DNA from: Candidatus Cloacimonadota bacterium
Lineage (GTDB): Bacteria > Cloacimonadota > Cloacimonadia > Cloacimonadales > Cloacimonadaceae
Assembly: GCA_018433885.1 (NCBI GenBank)
Contig: JAHDQK010000006.1
Span: 1 to 64,000, forward strand
Direction: 5' to 3'
DNA: 64,000 bases
Shown here piece by piece: positions 25,675 to 34,755 of the stretch. Position 1 is the stretch's first letter. Each line of letters begins with the position of its first letter. The position numbers and the translations under genes were made by a program. The notes below the pieces were generated by a model. The model did not search any database, was not told where the DNA came from, and saw nothing but the letters and a program-made list of their open reading frames with translations.

Positions 25675-26639
25675 AGATATTTCAAAGTATAAAAGAAGAA
25701 TTACTAAAAGAAGCCTCCGCCATCACATCTGTGGCGGAGGCATTGTCTATCGACGAAGTGGAGCTGGCTTTTCGGCTATTGCGGGATTGCAAGGGCAAAG
25801 TGGTGGTTACCGGGATCGGAAAAGCAGGAATCATCGCCAGAAAGATCTCTGCCACGCTTGCCAGTACTGGTACTACTTCGATCTTTCTTCATGCCGCGGA
25901 AGGTATTCACGGAGATCTGGGTATGCTCTCTCGGCAGGATCTTGTGTTGGCTGTATCCAATAGCGGAAATACCCCGGAAATGCTGGCGATCATCCCCTTT
26001 ATCAAATTCATCGGGATCCCTCTGATCAGCATCACTGGAAATCCCGATTCACAATTGGCAAAAGCCTCGGACTCTGTGCTTTGCACCAAGATCGATGCAT
26101 CTTTGGAACCTCTTGGCATGGTTCCTACTTCCAGCACCACCGTGGCTCTGGCTTTGGGTGATGCTCTGGCGATTGCGCTTCTCAAGGATAAAAACTTCTC
26201 CTTGAACGACTTTGCACGCTTTCATCCAGGAGGGGCAATCGGTAAGAAATTGCTGTTGAGGGTGGCGGATTTGATGCACAGCGAAGCCGCAATGCCAAGA
26301 ACGCCGGCAGGGACAAGCATGATGGAAGCGATTCTGGAGATGACTACCAAGAAACTCGGATGTACGATCGTGGAAAATCTCAACGGGGTAATGCTGGGAA
26401 TAATAACTGACGGCGACCTCCGGCGGCAGCTTCAGATCAATGGCGACAATTTGCTAAAGCTGAAAGCGGAAGAATGTATGACTCCCAGCCCGAAACACTG
26501 TAACCCGCAGGATCTGGCTGTTAGTGCGCTGGCTCTGATGGAAAAACACTCCATCACAATGCTCCCGGTCACGGATGAGGAAAACAACGCGGTTGGCATC
26601 CTGCATATGCACGACCTGATCCGGGCAGGCGTGGTATAA
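25671..26639 (+). CDS. kdsD: D-arabinose 5-phosphate isomerase (KdsD)
   Basis: Converts ribulose 5-phosphate to arabinose 5-phosphate for KDO and hence lipopolysaccharide synthesis, implying an LPS-bearing outer membrane. The 322 residues comprise a SIS domain (about 1-190; GIGKAGIIARKISATLASTG, EGIHGDLG, SNSGNTPE) and two CBS domains (about 200-322). Length is normal. It is convergent with the glycosyltransferase gene, six bases away, with no visible terminator. Confidence 0.95.
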   Translation: MKIFQSIKEELLKEASAITSVAEALSIDEVELAFRLLRDCKGKVVVTGIGKAGIIARKISATLASTGTTSIFLHAAEGIHGDLGMLSRQDLVLAVSNSGNTPEMLAIIPFIKFIGIPLISITGNPDSQLAKASDSVLCTKIDASLEPLGMVPTSSTTVALALGDALAIALLKDKNFSLNDFARFHPGGAIGKKLLLRVADLMHSEAAMPRTPAGTSMMEAILEMTTKKLGCTIVENLNGVMLGIITDGDLRRQLQINGDNLLKLKAEECMTPSPKHCNPQDLAVSALALMEKHSITMLPVTDEENNAVGILHMHDLIRAGVV

Positions 26640-26645
26640 TAAGAG

Positions 26646-28628
26646 CTAGCGAAGGGTTTCCAATAGCCGCTTGGCGTGACGCTCCCAGCTAAAGGCTTCT
26701 AAGCGCTTGTATCCCTTGGCTCTCAGATCATCCCCCAGCGCAGGGTTGCTTAATACATTTTGCATCGCAGCCGCTATCTCCTTTGCTTTTTTGGGATTGA
26801 AGGTTAGCACCGCGTTTTTTCCAATCTCAGGCAGAGAAGACGTGTTTGAGCATACTACCGGCACTCCAGAGGCAAAAGCTTCCAGCATAGGGATGCCAAA
26901 GCCTTCATATAAGGATGGAAACACATACAAGGAGGCGTGTTTATACAACCCAGCAAGATCCGCGTCCTTCACGAACCCGGTGAAGCGTACTCTAGCTTTA
27001 TCCTTCATCCCCGCGTGATATTCCATTACATGCTCTCCCCCGTTCCACAGGCTACCTCCCAGTACAAGCGCATATTCGTCCTTCAGATATTGGGGGAGTT
27101 TTTCATAAGCTTTTAAAAGATTCAAATGGTTCTTACCCGGATGCTCGATACGCGCTATATACAGGATGTACTTTCCTTTAAAACCATATTTGGTCTCAAG
27201 CTCCGCTATGTCTGAGGGATTCTCCAGTTTATGGGGGTCGTAACCATTGTAGTTCACATGGATCCGGTTTCCGGGTATGCCGAAATAGCGGCGTAGATCG
27301 TATTTGGTGCTTTCACTGATGGCATAGATGATGGGGGCCTTATGTAGGTAATGGGGCACAATGTGCTTGATGTAGAACATCCTTAGAAAATTGTACTTAC
27401 CCGGAATATGAAACTGGGAGAGATCATGAAAGGTAAGTATGGTGCGGTCGTTGTACTTACAGAACAAGCGCCGGTTCGCAGCAGGCAGAAAGATGAGATC
27501 GTAACGCTTCAGGGAGTGCCAGAACGGAAGCACATACAGGTGCCAAGCCATCGATAACAGCGGTTTGGCAAGTACTTGCGGGATCTCGATGAAGTGTAAG
27601 CGTGGGCTTTGGATGGGAAAAATCTCCCTATCCTCAGGATGAATCAGCAGATGCACCTCGTGTTCTTTGATAAACTCTCTTACTACCGACACAATGTAAT
27701 CCGAAATCCCGGATTTTCCGCCGTCATAAGCAACGCAACTTACGAGGATCTTGCGTACGGGATTTGACATGGCATAATAAGCGCGGGTTCTACCCAACCA
27801 AGTAAAATAACGTTGTGCAAAGCGATAGATCTTGGCTTGGGGAATCCAATCCAGTCTCTTTGTCTTCACCAGATAGATCAAATCCCGGCAAAACTCTGCT
27901 ACCGCAGAAATAAAGACGGCTTTGAAGAAGGAAAGATCATCGGAGTTTTCATCGTAGATTTCCCGGTAGATCTTCGCTTCGGCAGTACCTTCACCTTTAT
28001 AGCGTTTGGCGATTTGGCGCAGATTGTAGTTGTGAGAGTGTTCTACTATGGCTTCAGGAATGTATTGCACCCGGTATCCCATTTTTTTGATGCGCCAGGA
28101 CCAATCGATATCCTCAGAATACTGTAGTTTTTCGTCGAAGGGATATTGACGGATGATGTCCGCCCGCACGGCGGAACTAGCCAAAGAGAAGAAGTGCCTC
28201 CATCTGGCGGAAATCTTGCCATCGCCAAAAGCTCGTTGATAGTCTTTCTTTACGATCGGGATCGCATCCTGACGCGCTACTTGGTTTGCAAAAGTGGCTA
28301 CAATCTCCGGATCTTGCTCCAAGGGTGCCACAAGATTCTGCAACCAATCCTCATTTTGAGGGATGGCATCCGCATTATTAAACACGATGATCTCGCCTTT
28401 GGCAAAGGTGATGGCTTCGTTCAGAACTTTGCCAGGTACATAGCTTTTTGCCGGAATCTGATACACCTTCGTAGCCTCAGATTGCAGTAATAGCTCCCAA
28501 CTTCCGTCCGTGGATCCGGAATCCACACAGATCAGTTCAAAATCCTGCCGGCTTTGATTCTTTAGCGCATCCAGAGTTTGCCGGATCCAGGGCATCTCAT
28601 CTTTGGAACGCATGATGATGCTGATCAT
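26646..28628 (-). CDS. Fused GT2-GT4 glycosyltransferase
   Basis: A 660-residue protein with two catalytic parts. Residues 1 to about 240 are a GT-A family 2 domain (CVDSGSTDGS, FNNADAIPQNEDW, SEDIDWSWR). Residues about 290-660 are a GT-B family 4 domain with YIARIEHPGKN and the sugar-nucleotide motif YEGFGIPMLEAFASG. It probably builds a surface polysaccharide at the cytoplasmic face. The start overlaps the stop of the PP2C gene by four bases; the fusion may couple two successive transfers. Confidence 0.88.
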   Translation of the reverse strand: MISIIMRSKDEMPWIRQTLDALKNQSRQDFELICVDSGSTDGSWELLLQSEATKVYQIPAKSYVPGKVLNEAITFAKGEIIVFNNADAIPQNEDWLQNLVAPLEQDPEIVATFANQVARQDAIPIVKKDYQRAFGDGKISARWRHFFSLASSAVRADIIRQYPFDEKLQYSEDIDWSWRIKKMGYRVQYIPEAIVEHSHNYNLRQIAKRYKGEGTAEAKIYREIYDENSDDLSFFKAVFISAVAEFCRDLIYLVKTKRLDWIPQAKIYRFAQRYFTWLGRTRAYYAMSNPVRKILVSCVAYDGGKSGISDYIVSVVREFIKEHEVHLLIHPEDREIFPIQSPRLHFIEIPQVLAKPLLSMAWHLYVLPFWHSLKRYDLIFLPAANRRLFCKYNDRTILTFHDLSQFHIPGKYNFLRMFYIKHIVPHYLHKAPIIYAISESTKYDLRRYFGIPGNRIHVNYNGYDPHKLENPSDIAELETKYGFKGKYILYIARIEHPGKNHLNLLKAYEKLPQYLKDEYALVLGGSLWNGGEHVMEYHAGMKDKARVRFTGFVKDADLAGLYKHASLYVFPSLYEGFGIPMLEAFASGVPVVCSNTSSLPEIGKNAVLTFNPKKAKEIAAAMQNVLSNPALGDDLRAKGYKRLEAFSWERHAKRLLETLR

Positions 28629-30235
28629 AGGTCTATCTCCACTTTGGTTTCGTTCAAATGCCCAAAACGTACCCGCTCGAAACGGTTGCTCATAGACATG
28701 ATGATCTTTACCCCTCTACCGCTGGAATCCATCCCGTCCAACTCAAAATCGTAGGGTTCCTCTATACTGTAGCTCAGGTTCTCTGGTACCCATTCGATGC
28801 CCTTATCCCAAAAGCGAATCGAAAGTAAATCAGGCTTCACCCTGAATTCCAGAACGATCTCGGCATCTTCTTGGTAGTTATAACCATAAGTAATAATGTT
28901 GTTCAGAAACTCGTCCACAATCAATTCCACTTTTGCAGCCAGATGAGCGTCTTTGGTCCATTCCAATACCAGGCGTTCGCAATCCTGCGCTGTCTTGCCT
29001 ACTTCCTTTAGAGCGGAACGGAGTACGAAATGGTGATGCCTGGTGATCCCTTCCGGCATGATGATCTCACCACCGGCTTGCAGAGCTTGGAAACTGAACA
29101 ATGTGAAATCGTCCAGCGAGGTTTCAAACTGGTTTTTACTAAGATAATCGATAATCTTGAACGGAATTGTGATGCAAGTATCCCGGTCTGATATTCTGGA
29201 TAGTAGTTCCTTGATTCCTTCTATACCAAACTGCAGGTTGTTTGTGTTTGTGCATTCATATATTCCGTCCGTGAAGACCAGAAAGATATCCGTTTTACAA
29301 AGCGGGAGCCGCTCAACATCATCTTCACGATACATCGTGTTGGGCATCCATCCCAAAGGTAAAGAGCCTTTTTGGTCCAACACCTGCACATTACCGGTAA
29401 GGGAATCGATCTTGATCAACGGTGGATGCCCGGCGTTCAAAAAGCGGATCTCCTGCTCCTCGATATCCACAACCCCCATCAATAACGTTAGGTAGTTGTT
29501 ATGCACAAAGAGGTTGTTGTACAAACTTTCATTCAGCTTAGTAAAGAGCTCCGCCATGGATTTTGTGTCCTGATACGCCTCTATCATCAGCATGATGGTG
29601 GATTTTATCGCACTCATCAGCAACGCTGCCTGCACTCCATGACCGGAGACATCTCCAATATACACTACATACTTCGAATCCGATAACTTGATGCGGTCAA
29701 ACAAATCCCCTCCCACTGCCTCGCAAGGTTCGTAGTAGGAAGAAAACAGGATCTCGCGATCCAGATACACCCATTTGGGAAGCATGGCTTGCTGGATGTT
29801 GGCGGCAGTGTTGAGGTCTTTACGCAGTGCATCGATCAGTTGCAGATTTCTGCGTTCAGCACGTTTTAACGTGATGGTATTATTAACTCGTGCCAATAGT
29901 TCCAAGCGGGAAACGGGCTTCTTGATGTAATCCGCAGAACCGGCTTCAAAGCCCTGATTCACAGATTCATCATCCTGACTGGCAGTTACTAATATCACAG
30001 GAAGATCCGGCTGGGTTTTGTGCATCAGTTTGCAGGTGTCGTAGCCATCGAGGCCGCTACCCATATTCACATCAAGCAGAACCAGTTCATAGGAGTTTTC
30101 CTGAACCATCTTGAGTGCTTCTTCCCCACTGTGACAATAGTCCGAGATATAATTATCCCGTTTCAGAATGTTTTTGATAATGCTGATCACCAGATCGTCA
30201 TCATCCACAATCAATACTTTTGCTTCGAGTTCCAT
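28625..30235 (-). CDS. Receiver-PP2C phosphatase-HATPase protein (RsbU/SpoIIE type)
   Basis: A 536-residue three-domain signalling protein. The receiver has Asp11-14, phospho-acceptor Asp55 and Lys106. The PP2C-type phosphatase (about 150-390) shows YIGDVSGHGVQAALL and FTDGIYE. The C-terminal HATPase_c (about 400-536) has VDEFLNNIITYG and SSGRGVKI. It would both dephosphorylate an anti-anti-sigma factor and carry a kinase-like module. The start at 30235 has GAGGCGG. Putative partners are the STAS and HATPase proteins at 3-4 kb and the STAS domain fused to the permease upstream. Confidence 0.9.
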   Translation of the reverse strand: MELEAKVLIVDDDDLVISIIKNILKRDNYISDYCHSGEEALKMVQENSYELVLLDVNMGSGLDGYDTCKLMHKTQPDLPVILVTASQDDESVNQGFEAGSADYIKKPVSRLELLARVNNTITLKRAERRNLQLIDALRKDLNTAANIQQAMLPKWVYLDREILFSSYYEPCEAVGGDLFDRIKLSDSKYVVYIGDVSGHGVQAALLMSAIKSTIMLMIEAYQDTKSMAELFTKLNESLYNNLFVHNNYLTLLMGVVDIEEQEIRFLNAGHPPLIKIDSLTGNVQVLDQKGSLPLGWMPNTMYREDDVERLPLCKTDIFLVFTDGIYECTNTNNLQFGIEGIKELLSRISDRDTCITIPFKIIDYLSKNQFETSLDDFTLFSFQALQAGGEIIMPEGITRHHHFVLRSALKEVGKTAQDCERLVLEWTKDAHLAAKVELIVDEFLNNIITYGYNYQEDAEIVLEFRVKPDLLSIRFWDKGIEWVPENLSYSIEEPYDFELDGMDSSGRGVKIIMSMSNRFERVRFGHLNETKVEIDL

Positions 30236-30245
30236 AGCCGCCTCT

Positions 30246-30734
30246 TTATAGGTTCTGTTTGATAGGTTTACGTGTGTAGCGGCAAAAGCTAAGTTCATGT
30301 CCGCTAATACTTAATAACTTGTCCACAATAGAGATATCCCAGTTTTGGGGATTAAAATCTGGAAACACGGTATCCCCCGCTATTTCAGCATCGATTCTGG
30401 TAATATACATAGTGTCCACGTTTGGTAATGCTTGTTCAAACACGGACGCACCACCAATAACGAAAGCATCGGGATATCGTTGCACTGCTTCTTCCAAGCT
30501 GGAATACGCTTCCACATTTTCCGGTTGGAAACCGGGATCACGGGTAAGCACAACGTTCGTTCTACCTGGCAATGCCTTGCCAATTGAAGTAAAGGTCTTT
30601 CTGCCCATAATGACCACATTTCCCCAAGTAAGCCGCTTAAAATACGCCAAGTCTTCTGGAAGATGCCAAGGCATTTGGTTATCATTTCCGATTACTCGGT
30701 TGCGCGCCATCGCAACTATGATCTTGAGGCTCAA
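30246..30734 (-). CDS. folA: Dihydrofolate reductase
   Basis: Reduces dihydrofolate to tetrahydrofolate with NADPH. The 162 residues include the IIVAMARNRVIG strand, NQMPWHLPEDL with catalytic Asp28, MGRKTF and the VIGGASVF turn. The gene starts with TTG at 30734, forming a TTGA overlap with the stop of the ABC ATPase gene; AGGA lies five bases upstream. An ATG start inside would cut the first strand, so TTG is preferred. Its place inside a lipid-transport operon is unrelated by pathway. Confidence 0.95.
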   Translation of the reverse strand: MSLKIIVAMARNRVIGNDNQMPWHLPEDLAYFKRLTWGNVVIMGRKTFTSIGKALPGRTNVVLTRDPGFQPENVEAYSSLEEAVQRYPDAFVIGGASVFEQALPNVDTMYITRIDAEIAGDTVFPDFNPQNWDISIVDKLLSISGHELSFCRYTRKPIKQNL

Positions 30735-31489
30735 AACTTTCCTACCTCAAAGAAGTGATCGATCTGCGGAATGCGTGCTCCACGTGCTTCGTCCAAGGTT
30801 CCATTGAACAACATCTTCCCCCCGTCCAAAAAGATAATCTTATCCGCTATTCGATGTATCGAAGCCAATTCGTGGGTAACTATCACGATCGTCATCTTCA
30901 GCTGATGCTTTAAGTTCAATATCAGGTTATCCAACGCTTCCGAGGTCACCGGATCCAGCCCGGCAGAGGGTTCATCGCAAAAGAGAATTTCGGGGTCCAA
31001 AGCCAAGGCTCTTGCCAAAGACGCTCTCTTCTTCATTCCTCCGGATAACTCACTGGGAAGTTTATAGATCGCATTGCCCAATCCCACCAAGTTCAGCTTG
31101 ACTCGAATAATCCGGTCTATTACATCCTGAGAAAGAGACGTGTGCATCTCCAGAGGGATGGATATATTTTCATACACAGAAATAGAGTTTAGAAGTGCAC
31201 CATTCTGAAACAGCATCCCTGTCTTTTTGAGAACTTCATAAAATTCATTTTCGCTCATCCCAAGAGTCTCTTCACCCCAAAACTTCACACTTCCGGCGGT
31301 TGGTTCATAAAGACGTAACATGTTCTTCAGCAGAGTGGTCTTGCCACATCCACTTCCGCCCAGGATCACGGTTATCTCACCCGGATGGATATCGACACTG
31401 ATCCCATCCAGAATCGTAAGATTACCATACTTTGCTTGGAGATCCTTGATCTCAATCACCGGAGTTTTTGTTACAAGTGAACTAGTCAT
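30731..31489 (-). CDS. mlaF: Lipid-transport ABC ATPase (MlaF)
   Basis: A 252-residue ABC ATPase with Walker A GGSGCGKTT, signature LSGGMKKRASLARALALD and Walker B ILFCDEPSAGLDP. The closest family is MlaF/Mkl, the ATPase of MCE lipid transporters, and the neighbours (STAS-permease and MCE protein) confirm this. Its start overlaps the permease stop by four bases. Confidence 0.93.
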   Translation of the reverse strand: MTSSLVTKTPVIEIKDLQAKYGNLTILDGISVDIHPGEITVILGGSGCGKTTLLKNMLRLYEPTAGSVKFWGEETLGMSENEFYEVLKKTGMLFQNGALLNSISVYENISIPLEMHTSLSQDVIDRIIRVKLNLVGLGNAIYKLPSELSGGMKKRASLARALALDPEILFCDEPSAGLDPVTSEALDNLILNLKHQLKMTIVIVTHELASIHRIADKIIFLDGGKMLFNGTLDEARGARIPQIDHFFEVGKF

Positions 31490-32574
31490 AAGTAAAGCAA
31501 ACTGAACACGGCATCAAATAAAATTACTGCAAAGATAGAGCTCACCACTGCGGCTGTAGTTGCTTTTCCCACACCCTCGGCTCCGCCTTTCACTTGAAAG
31601 CCATAGTAAGAGCCGATCACTACTATCACCCAAGCGAACCATATACTTTTACCAAAGCTGATAATGATATCCTTGAGGCTGAGAATCTCTATTGAGCGGC
31701 TCACAAATGTCTCCACCGAAGTATCCAACATCAAAACCGCGATCATTGCACCTCCCAGTTCCGCCACCAAAATGCTGAACATCACCAGAAGCGGCATTAC
31801 GAAAGTGATCGCATGAAACTTGGGTACCACCACGAATCGAATGGGATGAAGAGCCATCATGCGTAAAGCATCAAGTTCTTCGGTAACCTGCATGGTAGCT
31901 ATCTCAGAAGCGATCGCGCTACCGCTGCGGCCAGCCACGATGATCGACGTGATCAGGGGTCCCATCTCGCGAACCATGGTGATAGCTAGAAGATCTGCCA
32001 AAAAAACTCCAGCACCAAAATTCTTTAGCTGAACTCCGGATTGTAAAGATAGAATGAAGCCAATGATGAAGGATAGTAGCGCTACGATGGGTAAAGCCTG
32101 AGAGCCCAATAATGCAGCTTGCTGGATGGTGGATCCTTTGCGCTGGCCCTTGCGGGATAATATTCCCACCGCACTATAGTACATAATCTCCGAAGCAAGG
32201 GTTAGCCCTTCCACTATTGCTTGATAGGCTTTGATGGTATCGTCGCCCAGCTTCTCAAAGAAGCCCATTTCTCTCTGGGCTTCTATCACGGGCAGATTGA
32301 TCGTGCTGAAGGTATCGATCACCGCTTGCACATCGGCTCTGGCTCCCTTGAAGAGCAATATCCCGGCTTTCTCCCCCAAGCGTTGGTGAATGCCATCCAA
32401 AAAAGATACTCCCGCACTGTCTATCCGATGGATCCCTCCCAGATCTATCATGCTTATCCCTGCTGTACTTGCCGATTTATTCAGCTTGCTCAGCTCTGCT
32501 TCCAGGGCAGGGACGCTTTCTTTGGTGAATTCCCCCTCCAGAGTCAGGACATTGTTGTTTATGCTGATCGACAT
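31486..32574 (-). CDS. mlaE: STAS-MlaE lipid-transport permease fusion
   Basis: A 362-residue protein. Residues 1 to about 100 are a STAS domain (GIHRIDSAGVSFLDG), the job of the separate MlaB subunit in E. coli. Residues about 110-362 are the MlaE permease with five to six membrane segments and the EMGPLITSIIVAGRSGSAIA motif. Together with MlaF it forms the inner-membrane engine of phospholipid transport. It overlaps its upstream neighbour by one base (TGATG). Confidence 0.92.
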   Translation of the reverse strand: MSISINNNVLTLEGEFTKESVPALEAELSKLNKSASTAGISMIDLGGIHRIDSAGVSFLDGIHQRLGEKAGILLFKGARADVQAVIDTFSTINLPVIEAQREMGFFEKLGDDTIKAYQAIVEGLTLASEIMYYSAVGILSRKGQRKGSTIQQAALLGSQALPIVALLSFIIGFILSLQSGVQLKNFGAGVFLADLLAITMVREMGPLITSIIVAGRSGSAIASEIATMQVTEELDALRMMALHPIRFVVVPKFHAITFVMPLLVMFSILVAELGGAMIAVLMLDTSVETFVSRSIEILSLKDIIISFGKSIWFAWVIVVIGSYYGFQVKGGAEGVGKATTAAVVSSIFAVILFDAVFSLLYL

Positions 32575-34754
32575 CAGTAGAACAAGCTCATCCGCAGATA
32601 GGATTTGAAGTCATATACCCACCATGGTTTCACGCTCTCGTCGTACTCCAATCTCAATTTGAACTCCAGCGAGATGTTGCGATACAAGCGAAGATTCACC
32701 TGGTTTTCATTTTGGATACGAGGCATCACTCCGCTATCTTCGATCGGGAACAAAGCATCAAAGCTAGAGTTTAACGAAAAGAACGAGAGAAAATTCACAA
32801 GGGAGAAGATCGCGGTAGTTTCGATACCGCGGCTATAGCGATCCGGAATCTCTCTGTAGATATCGTAGTTTACGCCGCTATCTACTATAGATCTATCCAA
32901 CGCGAATGAACGATTGTTGATATCCTGTTGCCAACCGTAGCCACCCCTAAGGCTGAGAGAACTCTTGGGACTGAAGTTTATCCGATAGTTTATCCCTCCC
33001 CCTTCTTTCATTTTAAGCGGGAACAGAGCTACTTTGGAGCGGATCTCTTTTTGATCCATCGCTCTACGAATCTCCCGCCCCTCCGAATCTTCTAGGATGT
33101 AGTTCTTGTTATCCGAAAACTGGTTGTATTCATCAAAAAGATGCGTATCCAGATCTCCCCGTATATAGAAAGCAAAGTTATTCAGTAGCTTCTTCTGTTT
33201 GTTCCAAGGATACGTCAGAAACACATTTTTTAGCGAATAGCTATCCGGATTGATCCTGAAATCCACATCTTTGGAGAAATTGCCGCCGATATCGTAGATG
33301 CTACGCATATTAAAGTGAAATGGGCGAAAATCGTGATCTATAGTGTTATCGAAAGTGCCGAACAGACTCAACATGTAAGAGGGATCGTGTTCATCAAGGG
33401 CGTTATCGGCTGTAAGATTCACATTGGCATGGATGATTCCCTTGTGAAACTTCACCGCTCCCACACCAAGGTCATCGGCAAGTACACCCGCACCCACCAT
33501 GATGTTTCCGGTAGTGCTACTTTGATCCACTACCACGGTCAGCACATGGCTATCCCCTTTATTTAGGTACACTGTGGCAAAATCTTTCAGATCGCTCCAT
33601 GAGTAGCTTCCCAGAGTTATCATGTAGTTTCCTGCGGGAAGTATCCACAGGTCTTCATCGATGCCGTGCTGATCTTCACTCAGGCTGAAGCCTGTTCCCA
33701 CTTTACGATAGCCATAGTCGTCCACATTCTGCTGCCAGATATCGTAGATTTGGCGCACTTTGTTTTGGGATTGATCCAGAATGCGTACCCGCAATTCACA
33801 CCAATTGCGTTCCACCACAGTTCGCTGGCGGGGGTGCACCATGATGGTCATCGGGATATCCTCGTTGTACCCGGTGATTATCCGATATCGCCCCGGGATC
33901 AGAGGTAGCGGATTGTTAAAGTAACCCACATGCTCGGATATCTTGGTGTTTAGATCGTCGAGTCCTTCGATCCTAAACGGGAGGTCATTGGTCATCTGGG
34001 CTTTGGTGCTAAGAAACAGTTCACCATATACCAAGTGTTCGCTCTGATCTTCCAATTGCTGAAAATAATAGTTTTCCGGTGCAGAAAGTTGATCCATATA
34101 ATCTGCGCGGGAGCTGCGGATCGGTCTTCCCGCAAAATGCATGATGCACATTGCGGCGAAGGTATTGGTTTCTTCCATGATCATGTTGTTAAACACTTGA
34201 ACCAGATACACTATGGAGTCATCCGTGAGGCTGTGATACCGTTCGTTACGATGCGTGAAGATGATGTTTTCGGAAGTACTGTCCCGCAAGGTGAATTCCA
34301 TTTTAAGGAAAGCACGGGGATCTTTACCTTCTATCTTCTCGATGTTGAGGATATTAGTTTCCAGATAGTAGTTGGGATCCATCTCTCCGGTATCGCGGCT
34401 CACGTTTGAAAAGATATTATAAGCCCGCAGCCTTTGGGAGATGATATTGGGAATCGCGTCCGAAAGTCGGTTTGCCCAAAGATCGTTGCTCAAGAAACGC
34501 ACTCTGTAGAAATTCTCTTTTACTACTATCTGATTGCGGTTGTAGGTGCGGTTTACTCTGCTATTCAATACCTCAAGAGTTTTGCCGGAAGACACGTTCA
34601 ACCTCAGCTCCGGTATTTCTGTGCTGGTTTGATAATCCAAAACATAATAGTTTGTAACCACTCTGTCCACTTTACCTAAACAGCCGCCTAGCAGGATCGT
34701 CAGAGCTAAAAATATGAATATCCCAAAACGTTTCATGATTCTCTTGTCTCCCAT
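32574..34754 (-). CDS. PqiC-like lipoprotein fused to a predicted outer-membrane beta-barrel
   Basis: A 726-residue protein. A signal peptide ends in the lipobox LLGGC (Cys25 if the first ATG is used; a second ATG six codons later is also possible). Residues about 30-215 resemble the ABC-transport auxiliary lipoprotein (PqiC/YmbA) fold, with TNYYVLDY and LRAYNIF. The middle (about 220-430) is unassigned beta-rich sequence. From about 430 alternating hydrophobic/polar strands continue to the terminal Tyr, as in outer-membrane barrels. Encoded between the MCE and MlaE genes, it may span from periplasm to outer membrane in the same lipid pathway. Confidence 0.75.
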   Translation of the reverse strand: MGDKRIMKRFGIFIFLALTILLGGCLGKVDRVVTNYYVLDYQTSTEIPELRLNVSSGKTLEVLNSRVNRTYNRNQIVVKENFYRVRFLSNDLWANRLSDAIPNIISQRLRAYNIFSNVSRDTGEMDPNYYLETNILNIEKIEGKDPRAFLKMEFTLRDSTSENIIFTHRNERYHSLTDDSIVYLVQVFNNMIMEETNTFAAMCIMHFAGRPIRSSRADYMDQLSAPENYYFQQLEDQSEHLVYGELFLSTKAQMTNDLPFRIEGLDDLNTKISEHVGYFNNPLPLIPGRYRIITGYNEDIPMTIMVHPRQRTVVERNWCELRVRILDQSQNKVRQIYDIWQQNVDDYGYRKVGTGFSLSEDQHGIDEDLWILPAGNYMITLGSYSWSDLKDFATVYLNKGDSHVLTVVVDQSSTTGNIMVGAGVLADDLGVGAVKFHKGIIHANVNLTADNALDEHDPSYMLSLFGTFDNTIDHDFRPFHFNMRSIYDIGGNFSKDVDFRINPDSYSLKNVFLTYPWNKQKKLLNNFAFYIRGDLDTHLFDEYNQFSDNKNYILEDSEGREIRRAMDQKEIRSKVALFPLKMKEGGGINYRINFSPKSSLSLRGGYGWQQDINNRSFALDRSIVDSGVNYDIYREIPDRYSRGIETTAIFSLVNFLSFFSLNSSFDALFPIEDSGVMPRIQNENQVNLRLYRNISLEFKLRLEYDESVKPWWVYDFKSYLRMSLFY

Positions 34755-34755
34755 A

